Shown here: positions 1 through 5,673 of the stretch, piece by piece | How the letters are laid out: every line of letters starts with the position of its first letter | How positions within the stretch are numbered: position 1 is the first letter of the stretch | NCBI GenBank assembly: GCA_945788595.1 | Contig: CALZMS010000042.1 | Coordinates: 1 to 7,195 of the forward strand | Reading direction: 5' to 3' | Source of the DNA: an uncultured Lachnospiraceae bacterium | GTDB lineage: Bacteria > Bacillota > Clostridia > Lachnospirales > Lachnospiraceae | DNA length: 7,195 nt | The notes under the pieces: model-generated | What the model was told of the DNA's origin: nothing | The model's input: the letters and a program-made list of their open reading frames with translations, nothing else | Databases searched by the model: none | Translations under genes and position numbers: made by a program

Positions 1-423
1 AACACCGGTCCCCAGAGTGATCATAACCATACTGTCTGTACCGCGTCCGCCGCCGCACCACATTTCTCCAAGGGCAGCTACATTGGCATCATTTCCTGTT
101 TTTACCGGAAGGCCAGTCATTTCAGACAATTCTTTTGCCACTTCTTTGTATCCCCAGTGCAGATTTACGGCAAATGCCACATCCCCGTTTTTGAGAACAG
201 GACCCGGCACAGCAATACCGATACCTTTTATCTGGGCTTTATCCAGCTCTTTTTCCTCACATTTTTTCAAAACAGTTACAGCAATGTCTCTAAGGATATG
301 GGATCCGTTGTCCTCAGTTCTGGTCGGGATCTCCCACTTATCCAGTACTTCACCTTCAGCTGTAAATAATCCACATTTGACCGTCGTTCCTCCGACGTCA
401 ATTCCAAATACAAATTCGCTCAT
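1..423 (-). CDS. glk: ROK-family sugar kinase, probable glucokinase (N-terminal 141 codons; 3' end off window)
   Basis: Probably phosphorylates glucose with ATP in the cytoplasm to give glucose-6-phosphate. Reading leftward from the ATG at 423, the frame stays open to the window edge. Visible motifs are the N-terminal phosphate-binding loop FGIDVGGTTVK (residues 6-16, Asp9), GIAVPGP (69-75), the ROK catalytic segment GNDANVAALGE (110-120, candidate catalytic base Asp112) and the start of the second phosphate loop TLGTGV (136-141). The zinc-binding CxCGxxGC motif expected downstream lies outside the window. ROK kinases usually have about 310-320 residues, so under half is seen. The ATG is 4 bp after the hprK stop and has only a weak purine-rich SD (AAGAGA) inside the end of hprK, so translational coupling is likely. 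Family assignment is firm. Glucose specificity is inferred from context; another hexose or N-acetylmannosamine is possible. Confidence 0.88.
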   Translation of the reverse strand, partial: MSEFVFGIDVGGTTVKCGLFTAEGEVLDKWEIPTRTEDNGSHILRDIAVTVLKKCEEKELDKAQIKGIGIAVPGPVLKNGDVAFAVNLHWGYKEVAKELSEMTGLPVKTGNDANVAALGEMWCGGGRGTDSMVMITLGTGV

Positions 424-427
424 TTTC

Positions 428-1360
428 TCAATCTCTTTTCTTTGAAAGGTTAGCCTGCACACGTTTGTACAGCTCTTTTGCCGCATTGTATCCCATCTTC
501 TTCTGACGGTGGTTGACAGCGGCGGATTCTACGATAACCGCCAGGTTACGTCCGGGACGGATGGGAAGGGAATGGCAGACTACCTTGTTACCAAGGATTT
601 CCGTGTATTCTTCCTCCATGCCGAGGCGGTCATATTCTTTGTCACGATCCCACTCCTCCAGCTTAATGACCAGATCGATGGACTGGGTATTCTTAACACA
701 TTCTACACCGAACAATGTCTTGACATCGATAATACCGATACCGCGAAGCTCAATGAAATGTCTGGTGATATCCGGTGCGGAACCAATCAGCTCATTATCG
801 CTGATACGGCTGATCTCCACCACATCATCGCTGACGAGACGATGGCCTCGCTTGATCAGCTCCAGAGCGGCTTCGCTTTTACCGATACCGCTCTCGCCCA
901 TGATCAGTACACCCTCGCCGTATACATCCACCAGAACACCGTGAATGGAAATATAGGGTGCAAGCTGAATGCTCAGCCAGCGGATGATCTCAGACATACA
1001 ATCGGATGTGGTACGATCCGTAGTAAATGTGGGTACTTGATATTTGTGAGCCAGCTCCAGCATATCCTCATCCGGAACTACCTGGGTCGTAAAGATCACG
1101 CAGGGGATCTTTTTGGATACAAATTCTTCATATGCCTTTACCTTTTCTTCCCGGGTCAGATGATTTACCAGGTAAGAATATTCCACATACCCTATGATCT
1201 GCACACGTTCCGCCTCAAAATGCTCGTAATAGCCAGTCAGCTGCAGGGCAGGACGGTTGATCTCTGTGAGGCTGATCTTCACATCGTCGGTGTTGATCTC
1301 CGGAGTTACATTGGTCAGACGCACAGCCTCGGCCAGCTTCGTTAATGTTACAGTCTTCAT
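428..1360 (-). CDS. hprK: HPr kinase/phosphorylase
   Basis: Bifunctional cytoplasmic enzyme that phosphorylates, and dephosphorylates, the regulatory serine of the phosphocarrier HPr. P-Ser-HPr is the CcpA co-repressor in Firmicute carbon-catabolite repression. The 310-residue length is normal for the family. Residues 1 to about 130 form the N-terminal domain. The C-terminal kinase domain has conserved His140, the Walker A loop GESGIGKS (155-162, Lys161), the Asp pair in LVSDDVVEI (Asp178/179), the HprK signature IELRGIGIIDVKTLFG (203-218, Glu204), Arg245 in YDRLG, and the C-terminal loop IRPGRNLAVIVE (267-278). The ATG is supported by an AAAAGGAGA ribosome binding site at about 1368-1376. 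It starts 68 bp after uvrC and overlaps nothing. The ROK kinase follows 4 bp downstream, joining a sugar kinase to the carbon-status sensor in one probable transcript. Confidence 0.97.
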   Translation of the reverse strand: MKTVTLTKLAEAVRLTNVTPEINTDDVKISLTEINRPALQLTGYYEHFEAERVQIIGYVEYSYLVNHLTREEKVKAYEEFVSKKIPCVIFTTQVVPDEDMLELAHKYQVPTFTTDRTTSDCMSEIIRWLSIQLAPYISIHGVLVDVYGEGVLIMGESGIGKSEAALELIKRGHRLVSDDVVEISRISDNELIGSAPDITRHFIELRGIGIIDVKTLFGVECVKNTQSIDLVIKLEEWDRDKEYDRLGMEEEYTEILGNKVVCHSLPIRPGRNLAVIVESAAVNHRQKKMGYNAAKELYKRVQANLSKKRD

Positions 1361-1390
1361 AGACGTTTCTCCTTTTCACATACTAGTACA

Positions 1391-1419
1391 AGTTTACCAT
1401 ACACATCGTTTTAACGCAA
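1391..1419 (-). promoter_or_regulatory. Candidate extended -10 promoter for hprK (and the ROK kinase)
   Basis: Read on the minus strand: TTGCGT (1419-1414), a 17-bp spacer, then TAAACT (1396-1391) directly preceded by TGG, which fits the TGn extended -10 element. The -35 is poor (TTG only), but an extended -10 can compensate. Predicted start is near 1384, giving a leader of about 24 nt that contains the AGGAG site. No terminator is seen between uvrC and hprK, so read-through from uvrC may also feed hprK. This is motif reading only. Confidence 0.4.
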
Positions 1420-1432
1420 TAAAACGCTTTAA
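1419..1432 (-). promoter_or_regulatory. Degenerate cre-like site (possible CcpA operator) upstream of hprK
   Basis: The minus strand reads TTAAAGCGTTTTAT. Against the cre consensus TGWAANCGNTNWCA it keeps the AANCGNT core but misses three positions (2, 13 and 14). It overlaps the uvrC stop codon and touches the candidate hprK -35 element. Position makes it interesting; sequence match is weak, and A/T-rich gaps often throw up partial cre matches. Confidence 0.18.
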
Positions 1433-3285
1433 TTGCCTTTATGGAAAAATGCATAAACTTCCTGTGCACTTTTTGCATTCATACTCTCTACCTGAGCCAA
1501 TTCCTCCTGTGTTGCTTTCTGAATATTTTCGGCAGAGCCATAATGGCGCATCAGGGCTTTTCTTCTGGCCGGCCCGATTCCCGGAATATCATCCAGCACT
1601 GATTTTACCTGTCCTTTGCTCCTGAGGAGCCGATGATACTCAATGGCAAAACGATGGGCTTCATCCTGAATCCGGGTAACCAATTTAAATCCTTCTCCAT
1701 GCCGGTCAATAGGTATCTCTTGATCCTTGAAATACAATCCCCTCGTCCTGTGATGGTCATCCTTTACCATACCACAAACGGGGATCTCCAGCCCAAACTG
1801 CGCCAATACTTCTTCTGCAATGTGTACCTGTCCTTTACCGCCATCCATCAGAAGAAGATCCGGAAACGCACAGAATCCCTGCATTTCTCTGCTTTCCTTC
1901 TGTTCTTCCAGACCCCTCTCAAAACGGCGGGTCAGCACTTCTCGCATACTGGCATAATCATCTGCCCCCTGCACAGTCTTAATCTTGAATTTGCGGTAAT
2001 CGCTTTTCTTTGGTTTCCCCTTTTCATAAACCACCATGGAACCTACTGATTCGTATCCGCTGATATTGGAAATATCGAAGGCCTCCATGCGTTCTATGCC
2101 TTCCAGACTCAGGAGCCGCTCAATCTCCCGTACCGCGCCGATGGTCCGTCCCTCTTCTCTCTTAATCCGTTCCCGGTCACGGTCCAGTACCATACGGGCA
2201 TTTTCAGCAGCCAGCTCCACCAGTTTCTCTTTCTGTCCTTTTTTGGGTATTTTTACTGTAACTTTCTGCCCTCTTCTGGCTGTCAGCCAGCGGGTAATAA
2301 CCTCCAGATCCTCTATCTCGTACTGGAGATCAATCTCTTTCGGAATAAACGGAGTTCCGGCATAAAACTGTTTAATAAAGCTCTGCAGGATCTCTTCCGG
2401 ACGATCCTCAAAATTCACTTTCAGGTAAAAATGCTCTCTGCCGATCATTTTACCATCCCGAACAAAAAATACCTGGGCCACAGCATCCAGTCCGTCATGA
2501 GAAAGGGCTATAACATCCTTATCTTCACCGCCGCTGCCGGTGATTTTCTGCCGTTCTCCCACTTTTTCAATATCACGGATCGTATCACGCAGCATGGCTG
2601 CTTCCTCAAACCGCAGTTCCATGGACGCCTGCTGCATCTGTTCTTTAAGCTGACGAACCATTTTCTGGTAATCTCCGTTCAAAAAGTCCAGCACTCCCCG
2701 TACCTGTTCTCTATACTCTTCCTGGCTTACATAACCCTGACAGGGTGCTTTACACTGTTTCATATGATAATACAGGCAGGGGCGTTCTTTTCCCTGATCC
2801 CTTGGCAATACCTTATTGCAGGTTCGGATCTGATACAGCTTGCGAAGCAGCTCTATACTCTCTTTCACGGCTCCCGCGCTGGTGTATGGGCCAAAATACC
2901 GGGCTTTATCCTTTTTCATTTCCCTGGAAAAAAGAATCCGGGGATAGGGTTCCTGCACTGTAACCTTGATAAAGGGATACGTCTTGTCATCCTTTAACAT
3001 GGTATTGTATTTCGGACGATGTTCCTTGATCAGATTGCATTCCAGAACCAGCGCCTCCAGCTCGGAATCTGTGACAATATACTCAAACCGAGCGATATGG
3101 GTAACCATTTTTTCAATTTTAGGACCTTTGTTCCGGCTGCTCTGAAAATACTGACGGACACGGTTTTTGAGGCTGATGGCTTTTCCCACATAAATGATCG
3201 TATCATCGGCATCATGCATGATGTATACACCGGGCTTGCCGGGCAGTTTTTTCAGTTCTTCTTCGATGTTGAATTCTGCTCCCAT
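1429..3285 (-). CDS. uvrC: Excinuclease ABC subunit C
   Basis: Makes both incisions around bulky DNA lesions after loading by UvrB in nucleotide excision repair. The 618-residue length is typical. Domains in order: GIY-YIG nuclease at about 14-95 (GVY 19-21, YVGKA 32-36, Arg42, the Glu-rich [14 protein letters not shown] helix 74-87) for the 3' cut; a four-cysteine segment (Cys156, 170, 178, 182) matching the cysteine spacing of the iron-sulfur-binding E. coli protein; UVR/UvrB-binding motif at about 203-240; the RNase H-like nuclease for the 5' cut with Asp404 (FDISNISG), Asp481 (LLMDGGKGQ) and His544 (DEAHRFAI); and a C-terminal helix-hairpin-helix region at about 563-615 ([14 protein letters not shown]). 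The ATG at 3285 has an AGGAG site at 3291-3295. ftsH lies 97 bp upstream behind a probable terminator, and hprK is 68 bp downstream. No missing key residue is seen. Confidence 0.97.
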   Translation of the reverse strand: MGAEFNIEEELKKLPGKPGVYIMHDADDTIIYVGKAISLKNRVRQYFQSSRNKGPKIEKMVTHIARFEYIVTDSELEALVLECNLIKEHRPKYNTMLKDDKTYPFIKVTVQEPYPRILFSREMKKDKARYFGPYTSAGAVKESIELLRKLYQIRTCNKVLPRDQGKERPCLYYHMKQCKAPCQGYVSQEEYREQVRGVLDFLNGDYQKMVRQLKEQMQQASMELRFEEAAMLRDTIRDIEKVGERQKITGSGGEDKDVIALSHDGLDAVAQVFFVRDGKMIGREHFYLKVNFEDRPEEILQSFIKQFYAGTPFIPKEIDLQYEIEDLEVITRWLTARRGQKVTVKIPKKGQKEKLVELAAENARMVLDRDRERIKREEGRTIGAVREIERLLSLEGIERMEAFDISNISGYESVGSMVVYEKGKPKKSDYRKFKIKTVQGADDYASMREVLTRRFERGLEEQKESREMQGFCAFPDLLLMDGGKGQVHIAEEVLAQFGLEIPVCGMVKDDHHRTRGLYFKDQEIPIDRHGEGFKLVTRIQDEAHRFAIEYHRLLRSKGQVKSVLDDIPGIGPARRKALMRHYGSAENIQKATQEELAQVESMNAKSAQEVYAFFHKGN

Positions 3286-3290
3286 GCGTT

Positions 3291-3301
3291 CTCCTATTAT
3301 A
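3291..3301 (-). promoter_or_regulatory. uvrC ribosome binding site abutting a TATAAT hexamer
   Basis: The minus strand reads TATAATAGGAG, then AACGC and the uvrC ATG. AGGAG (3295-3291) is a well-spaced Shine-Dalgarno sequence and fixes the start. The adjoining TATAAT (3301-3296) is a perfect -10 hexamer, with CTGACA (5 of 6 to the -35 consensus) 15 bp upstream. A transcript from it would begin only a few bases before the ATG and lose the SD, so its use as a promoter is doubtful. The RBS is confident; the promoter is not. Confidence 0.6.
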
Positions 3302-3328
3302 AAGCAAAACTTGCTCTGTCAGATCATA

Positions 3329-3348
3329 TTTCTGGATATATCCAGAAA
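3329..3348. repeat. Perfect 20-bp palindrome in the ftsH-uvrC gap
   Basis: The core TCTGGATATATCCAGA at 3331-3346 is extended by two T/A pairs on each side, so positions 3329-3348 equal their own reverse complement. It overlaps the T-run of the ftsH terminator and lies about 45 bp upstream of the uvrC ATG. It could be an operator for a dimeric regulator, or form an 8-bp RNA stem with a TATA loop. Its arms share the GGATAT/ATATCC core with the terminator hairpin. Structure is certain; function unknown. Confidence 0.85.
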
Positions 3349-3372
3349 AGGCTGCCGGAATATCCGACAGCC
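3346..3372 (-). terminator. Probable Rho-independent terminator after ftsH
   Basis: Read leftward, 10 bp after the ftsH stop, the strand forms GGCTG(T)CGGA / TCCG(G)CAGCC with a three-base loop: five pairs, one mismatch, four pairs (3372-3350). It is followed by TTTT (3349-3346). The stem is GC-rich and well placed. The T-run is short and followed by C, so termination may be partial, leaving read-through into uvrC. Confidence 0.7.
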
Positions 3373-3382
3373 ACTGTCTGTT

Positions 3383-5482
3383 TTACTTTGTATTCTCATC
3401 TGTCTGTTCTACTGCAATTTCAGATTGTGCATCGGCTGTTTCCAACTGTGCTGCTTCATCTGACTCTTTCGTTACTTTTCCAACCTGTACTGTTTCTGAT
3501 TTTTCATCCTCCACCTGAGGATCGTCCTCCAGCTTCGGTACAGTTTCTTCACTCTGCGGTTCCATCAGATCGGCATTTTTCTCCAGCTGTCTCTTCACAC
3601 CCGGATCCGGAAGTCCTTTGACTTCACGGTAGATCTGCATGAATTCTTTACCTGTGATAGTCTCACGCTTGATCAGGTAATCAGCAATCTGATCCAGCAC
3701 TTCTCGGTTCTCACTGAGAAGGCGCTTGGCCTCTTCATAGGATTCCTTGAGGATCTTCATTACCTCGTGGTCAATCTCTGTAGCAGTCTCATCACCGCAA
3801 TTTAATACAGTGCGTCCGTCCAGATACTGATTCTCCGCAGAAGCCAGCCCCATCAGACCGAATTTATCAGACATACCGTACTGAGTGATCATAGCTCTGG
3901 CAATGTTGGTGGCCTTTTCGATATCGTTGGCAGCACCGGTGGTCACATCCCCAAAGACGATCTCCTCTGCCGCACGACCGCCAAGAAGACCGACCAGCAT
4001 GGCTTTCAGTTCATTTTTGGTATTCAGGAACTTCTCTTCCTCCGGTACCTGCATTACGTAACCGAGAGCGCCCATGGTTCTCGGAACGATTGTAATCTTC
4101 TGCACCGGCTCAGCATCCTTTTGCAAAGCACTTAACAACGCATGTCCAACTTCATGGTAAGATACGATTTTTCTTTCTTCCACACTGAGAATCCGGTCTT
4201 TTTTCTCTTTACCTACGAGAACGACCTCCACAGCCTCAAACAGATCTTTCTGTGAAACTGCCTTACGGCCCTGCTTTACTGCCAGGATCGCAGCTTCATT
4301 GACCATATTGGCCAGGTCAGAACCCACAGCGCCACTGGTAGCCAGGGCGATAGCATCAAAATCAACGGTCTCATCCAGCATGACATTCTTGGCATGTACT
4401 TTGAGGATATTGACACGTCCCTTCAGATCCGGACGGTCTACGATGATACGACGGTCAAAACGTCCCGGACGAAGCAGCGCCGGATCCAGCACCTCCGGAC
4501 GGTTAGTGGCTGCCAGGATCAGAAGTCCCTTGGAAGTATCAAAACCATCCATCTCTGCCAGAAGCTGGTTCAATGTCTGCTCACGTTCATCGTTGCCTCC
4601 GCCGTAACGGCTGTCACGGCTCTTACCGATAGCATCGATCTCATCGATAAAAATAATACAGGGAGCGTTTTTCTTGGCTTCCTCAAAAAGGTCACGGACA
4701 CGGGAAGCACCCACACCTACAAACATTTCCACAAAGTCAGAACCGGACAGGGAGAAAAACGGCACATGGGCCTCACCGGCCACAGCCTTTGCCAGAAGTG
4801 TCTTACCTGTTCCGGGAGGGCCTACTAACAGGGCACCCTTTGGAAGTTTCGCACCAATAGATGTATATTTGGATGGATTATGAAGAAAATCCACCACTTC
4901 CTGCAAAGATTCCTTAGCTTCGTCCTGACCGGCCACATCTGAAAACAGCACACCTGTCTCCCGCTGTACATATGCCTTAGCCTTACTCTTTCCGATGCCG
5001 CCCATCATTCCACCGCCTTTGCCCATGCGGCTCATGATCAGATTCATACCCACGATCAGAAGAATAAAGGGTATCAGGAAGCTTAAGATAGAAGAAAGGA
5101 TAAGTCCGGTGGAATCCGGCTCTACCTCTTTAAACTCAATATCTTCTATCTTTGACAGTCTTTCTACAAGAGCTGTACTATCTTCCATCAGTGTCGCCGT
5201 ATAGGTAACGGTAATATTCTTATATTTCTGCTCTCTGGGCGTGATCGTCAGCTTGTCTGACTGCAGCTCTACCGACTTGACTTCATTATTATCAAGCATT
5301 GTCAAAAATTCGGAGTACGTGATCTCCTCATCTTTTGCGGCGCTGCTGCTCATGTTTGTCATAAAACTCCATATCATAAGCGCTCCCAGAATACCCAGCA
5401 TGATGATCAGCAGAGACTGCCGATTCTTTTTGCCGCCGGGGCCGCCATTATTCTGATTGTTCTGATTATTCTGCTGGTTCAT
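3383..5482 (-). CDS. ftsH: ATP-dependent zinc metalloprotease FtsH (membrane AAA+ protease)
   Basis: Hexameric membrane-anchored protease that extracts and degrades damaged or regulated membrane and cytosolic proteins. It has 699 residues, slightly longer than many homologues because of its tail. Order: Asn/Gln-rich N-terminus (1-20); first membrane helix (about 22-43); extracytoplasmic domain (about 50-120); second helix (about 126-149); AAA+ module with Walker A GPPGTGKT (221-228), pore loop MFVG (253-256), Walker [10 protein letters not shown] (275-283) and second region of homology with arginine fingers Arg338/Arg341; protease domain with zinc site HEVGH (443-447) and third ligand Asp520 in [10 protein letters not shown]. 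Residues about 631-699 are an acidic, probably disordered tail. The start is fixed by a strong AAGGAGG (5494-5488). It is divergent from pyrG and followed by a probable terminator. The adjacent region SGAVGSDL (383-390) differs from the common GFTGADL form but leaves the fold intact. Confidence 0.98.
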   Translation of the reverse strand: MNQQNNQNNQNNGGPGGKKNRQSLLIIMLGILGALMIWSFMTNMSSSAAKDEEITYSEFLTMLDNNEVKSVELQSDKLTITPREQKYKNITVTYTATLMEDSTALVERLSKIEDIEFKEVEPDSTGLILSSILSFLIPFILLIVGMNLIMSRMGKGGGMMGGIGKSKAKAYVQRETGVLFSDVAGQDEAKESLQEVVDFLHNPSKYTSIGAKLPKGALLVGPPGTGKTLLAKAVAGEAHVPFFSLSGSDFVEMFVGVGASRVRDLFEEAKKNAPCIIFIDEIDAIGKSRDSRYGGGNDEREQTLNQLLAEMDGFDTSKGLLILAATNRPEVLDPALLRPGRFDRRIIVDRPDLKGRVNILKVHAKNVMLDETVDFDAIALATSGAVGSDLANMVNEAAILAVKQGRKAVSQKDLFEAVEVVLVGKEKKDRILSVEERKIVSYHEVGHALLSALQKDAEPVQKITIVPRTMGALGYVMQVPEEEKFLNTKNELKAMLVGLLGGRAAEEIVFGDVTTGAANDIEKATNIARAMITQYGMSDKFGLMGLASAENQYLDGRTVLNCGDETATEIDHEVMKILKESYEEAKRLLSENREVLDQIADYLIKRETITGKEFMQIYREVKGLPDPGVKRQLEKNADLMEPQSEETVPKLEDDPQVEDEKSETVQVGKVTKESDEAAQLETADAQSEIAVEQTDENTK
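5447..5473 (-). repeat. Three tandem 9-bp repeats encoding Gln-Asn-Asn near the FtsH N-terminus
   Basis: Codons 4-12 of ftsH are three copies of CAG AAY AAT, identical except for one T-to-C change in the middle copy. They encode QNNQNNQNN just before a Gly-rich stretch and the first membrane helix. Unit length is a multiple of three, so copy-number change would lengthen or shorten the cytoplasmic N-terminal tail without a frameshift. Confidence 0.85.
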
Positions 5483-5505
5483 AATCTCCTCCTTATTTCC
5501 TGTTT

Positions 5506-5534
5506 ATTATACGAACATCTGTCCCATAAATCAA
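5506..5534 (-). promoter_or_regulatory. Sigma-A type promoter for ftsH
   Basis: On the minus strand: TTGATT (5534-5529), a 17-bp spacer, then TATAAT (5511-5506). The -10 is a perfect match and the -35 matches 4 of 6 at ideal spacing. The predicted start near 5499 gives a leader of about 17 nt that still holds the whole AAGGAGG site. Confidence 0.72.
5512..5525. promoter_or_regulatory. Imperfect LexA/DinR-like box in the ftsH promoter spacer
   Basis: The plus strand reads CGAACATCTGTCCC. Compared with the B. subtilis LexA (DinR) consensus CGAACRNRYGTTYC it matches 12 of 14 positions, with one half-site (CGAAC) intact and the other changed (GTCC for GTTC). It lies wholly between the -35 and -10 of the ftsH promoter, where a bound repressor would block RNA polymerase. 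The second half-site change would be expected to weaken binding. Confidence 0.22.
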
Positions 5535-5564
5535 CAAACATATTGTGAAAATCAAGTGATAATT

Positions 5565-5616
5565 CTAAAAAAAATTTAAATATTGCTAGCCATTGGACGC
5601 TGCAGTGTAGTATACT
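5565..5616 (+). promoter_or_regulatory. Candidate pyrG promoter with A/T-rich upstream element
   Basis: TATACT (5611-5616, 5 of 6) is preceded at 18 bp by TAGCCA (5587-5592, 4 of 6). Immediately upstream of that -35 is a run of eight A followed by TTTAAATATT (5567-5584), in the place an UP element would occupy to contact the alpha subunit C-terminal domain. The predicted start is about 5623. TTGGAC at 5593 resembles a -35 better in part, but its 12-bp spacing to the -10 is too short. Confidence 0.5.
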
Positions 5617-5622
5617 AGAAAT

Positions 5623-5632
5623 GATTTTTTTT
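5623..5632 (+). promoter_or_regulatory. G-A-T8 tract at the predicted pyrG transcription start
   Basis: GATTTTTTTT begins on the seventh base after the pyrG -10 hexamer, exactly where transcription should start. Slippage on such a tract would add extra U residues to nascent RNA. The rest of the leader (to 5673) shows no terminator hairpin, so a classical attenuator is not present. The tract is certain; its regulatory role is a hypothesis. Confidence 0.35.
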
Positions 5633-5673
5633 ACAGAAAGTGTAACAAAAGCACGCAAAAAGAGGAGATTATT

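Noticed and set aside
17..445. Plus-strand open frame of 142 codons at the left edge
   Set aside because: The opposite strand encodes the ROK kinase with intact DVGGT and GNDANVAALGE motifs.
509..1345. Long plus-strand open frame (278 codons) opposite hprK
   Set aside because: It is the antisense shadow of a well-supported hprK gene; no ribosome binding site or recognisable domain, and its composition follows from hprK codon use.
1407..1426. Inverted repeat CGTTTTA / TAAAACG between uvrC and hprK as a terminator
   Set aside because: The stem is seven mostly A/T pairs and no T-run follows on the minus strand; it overlaps the candidate promoter instead.
3331..3346. E. coli-type LexA site (CTG...CAG) upstream of uvrC
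   Set aside because: Spacing between CTG and CAG is 8 bases rather than 10, and Firmicute LexA recognises a GAAC-N4-GTTC type of site.
2431..3621. Two plus-strand open frames (188 and 200 codons) opposite uvrC and the uvrC/ftsH junction
   Set aside because: Both overlap conserved motifs on the other strand, and the second crosses the terminator and palindrome; no supporting RBS or family similarity seen.
5624..5673. B. subtilis-style pyrG attenuator or other riboswitch in the leader
   Set aside because: The leader is only about 50 nt, A-rich, with no GGGC start and no hairpin or terminator visible.
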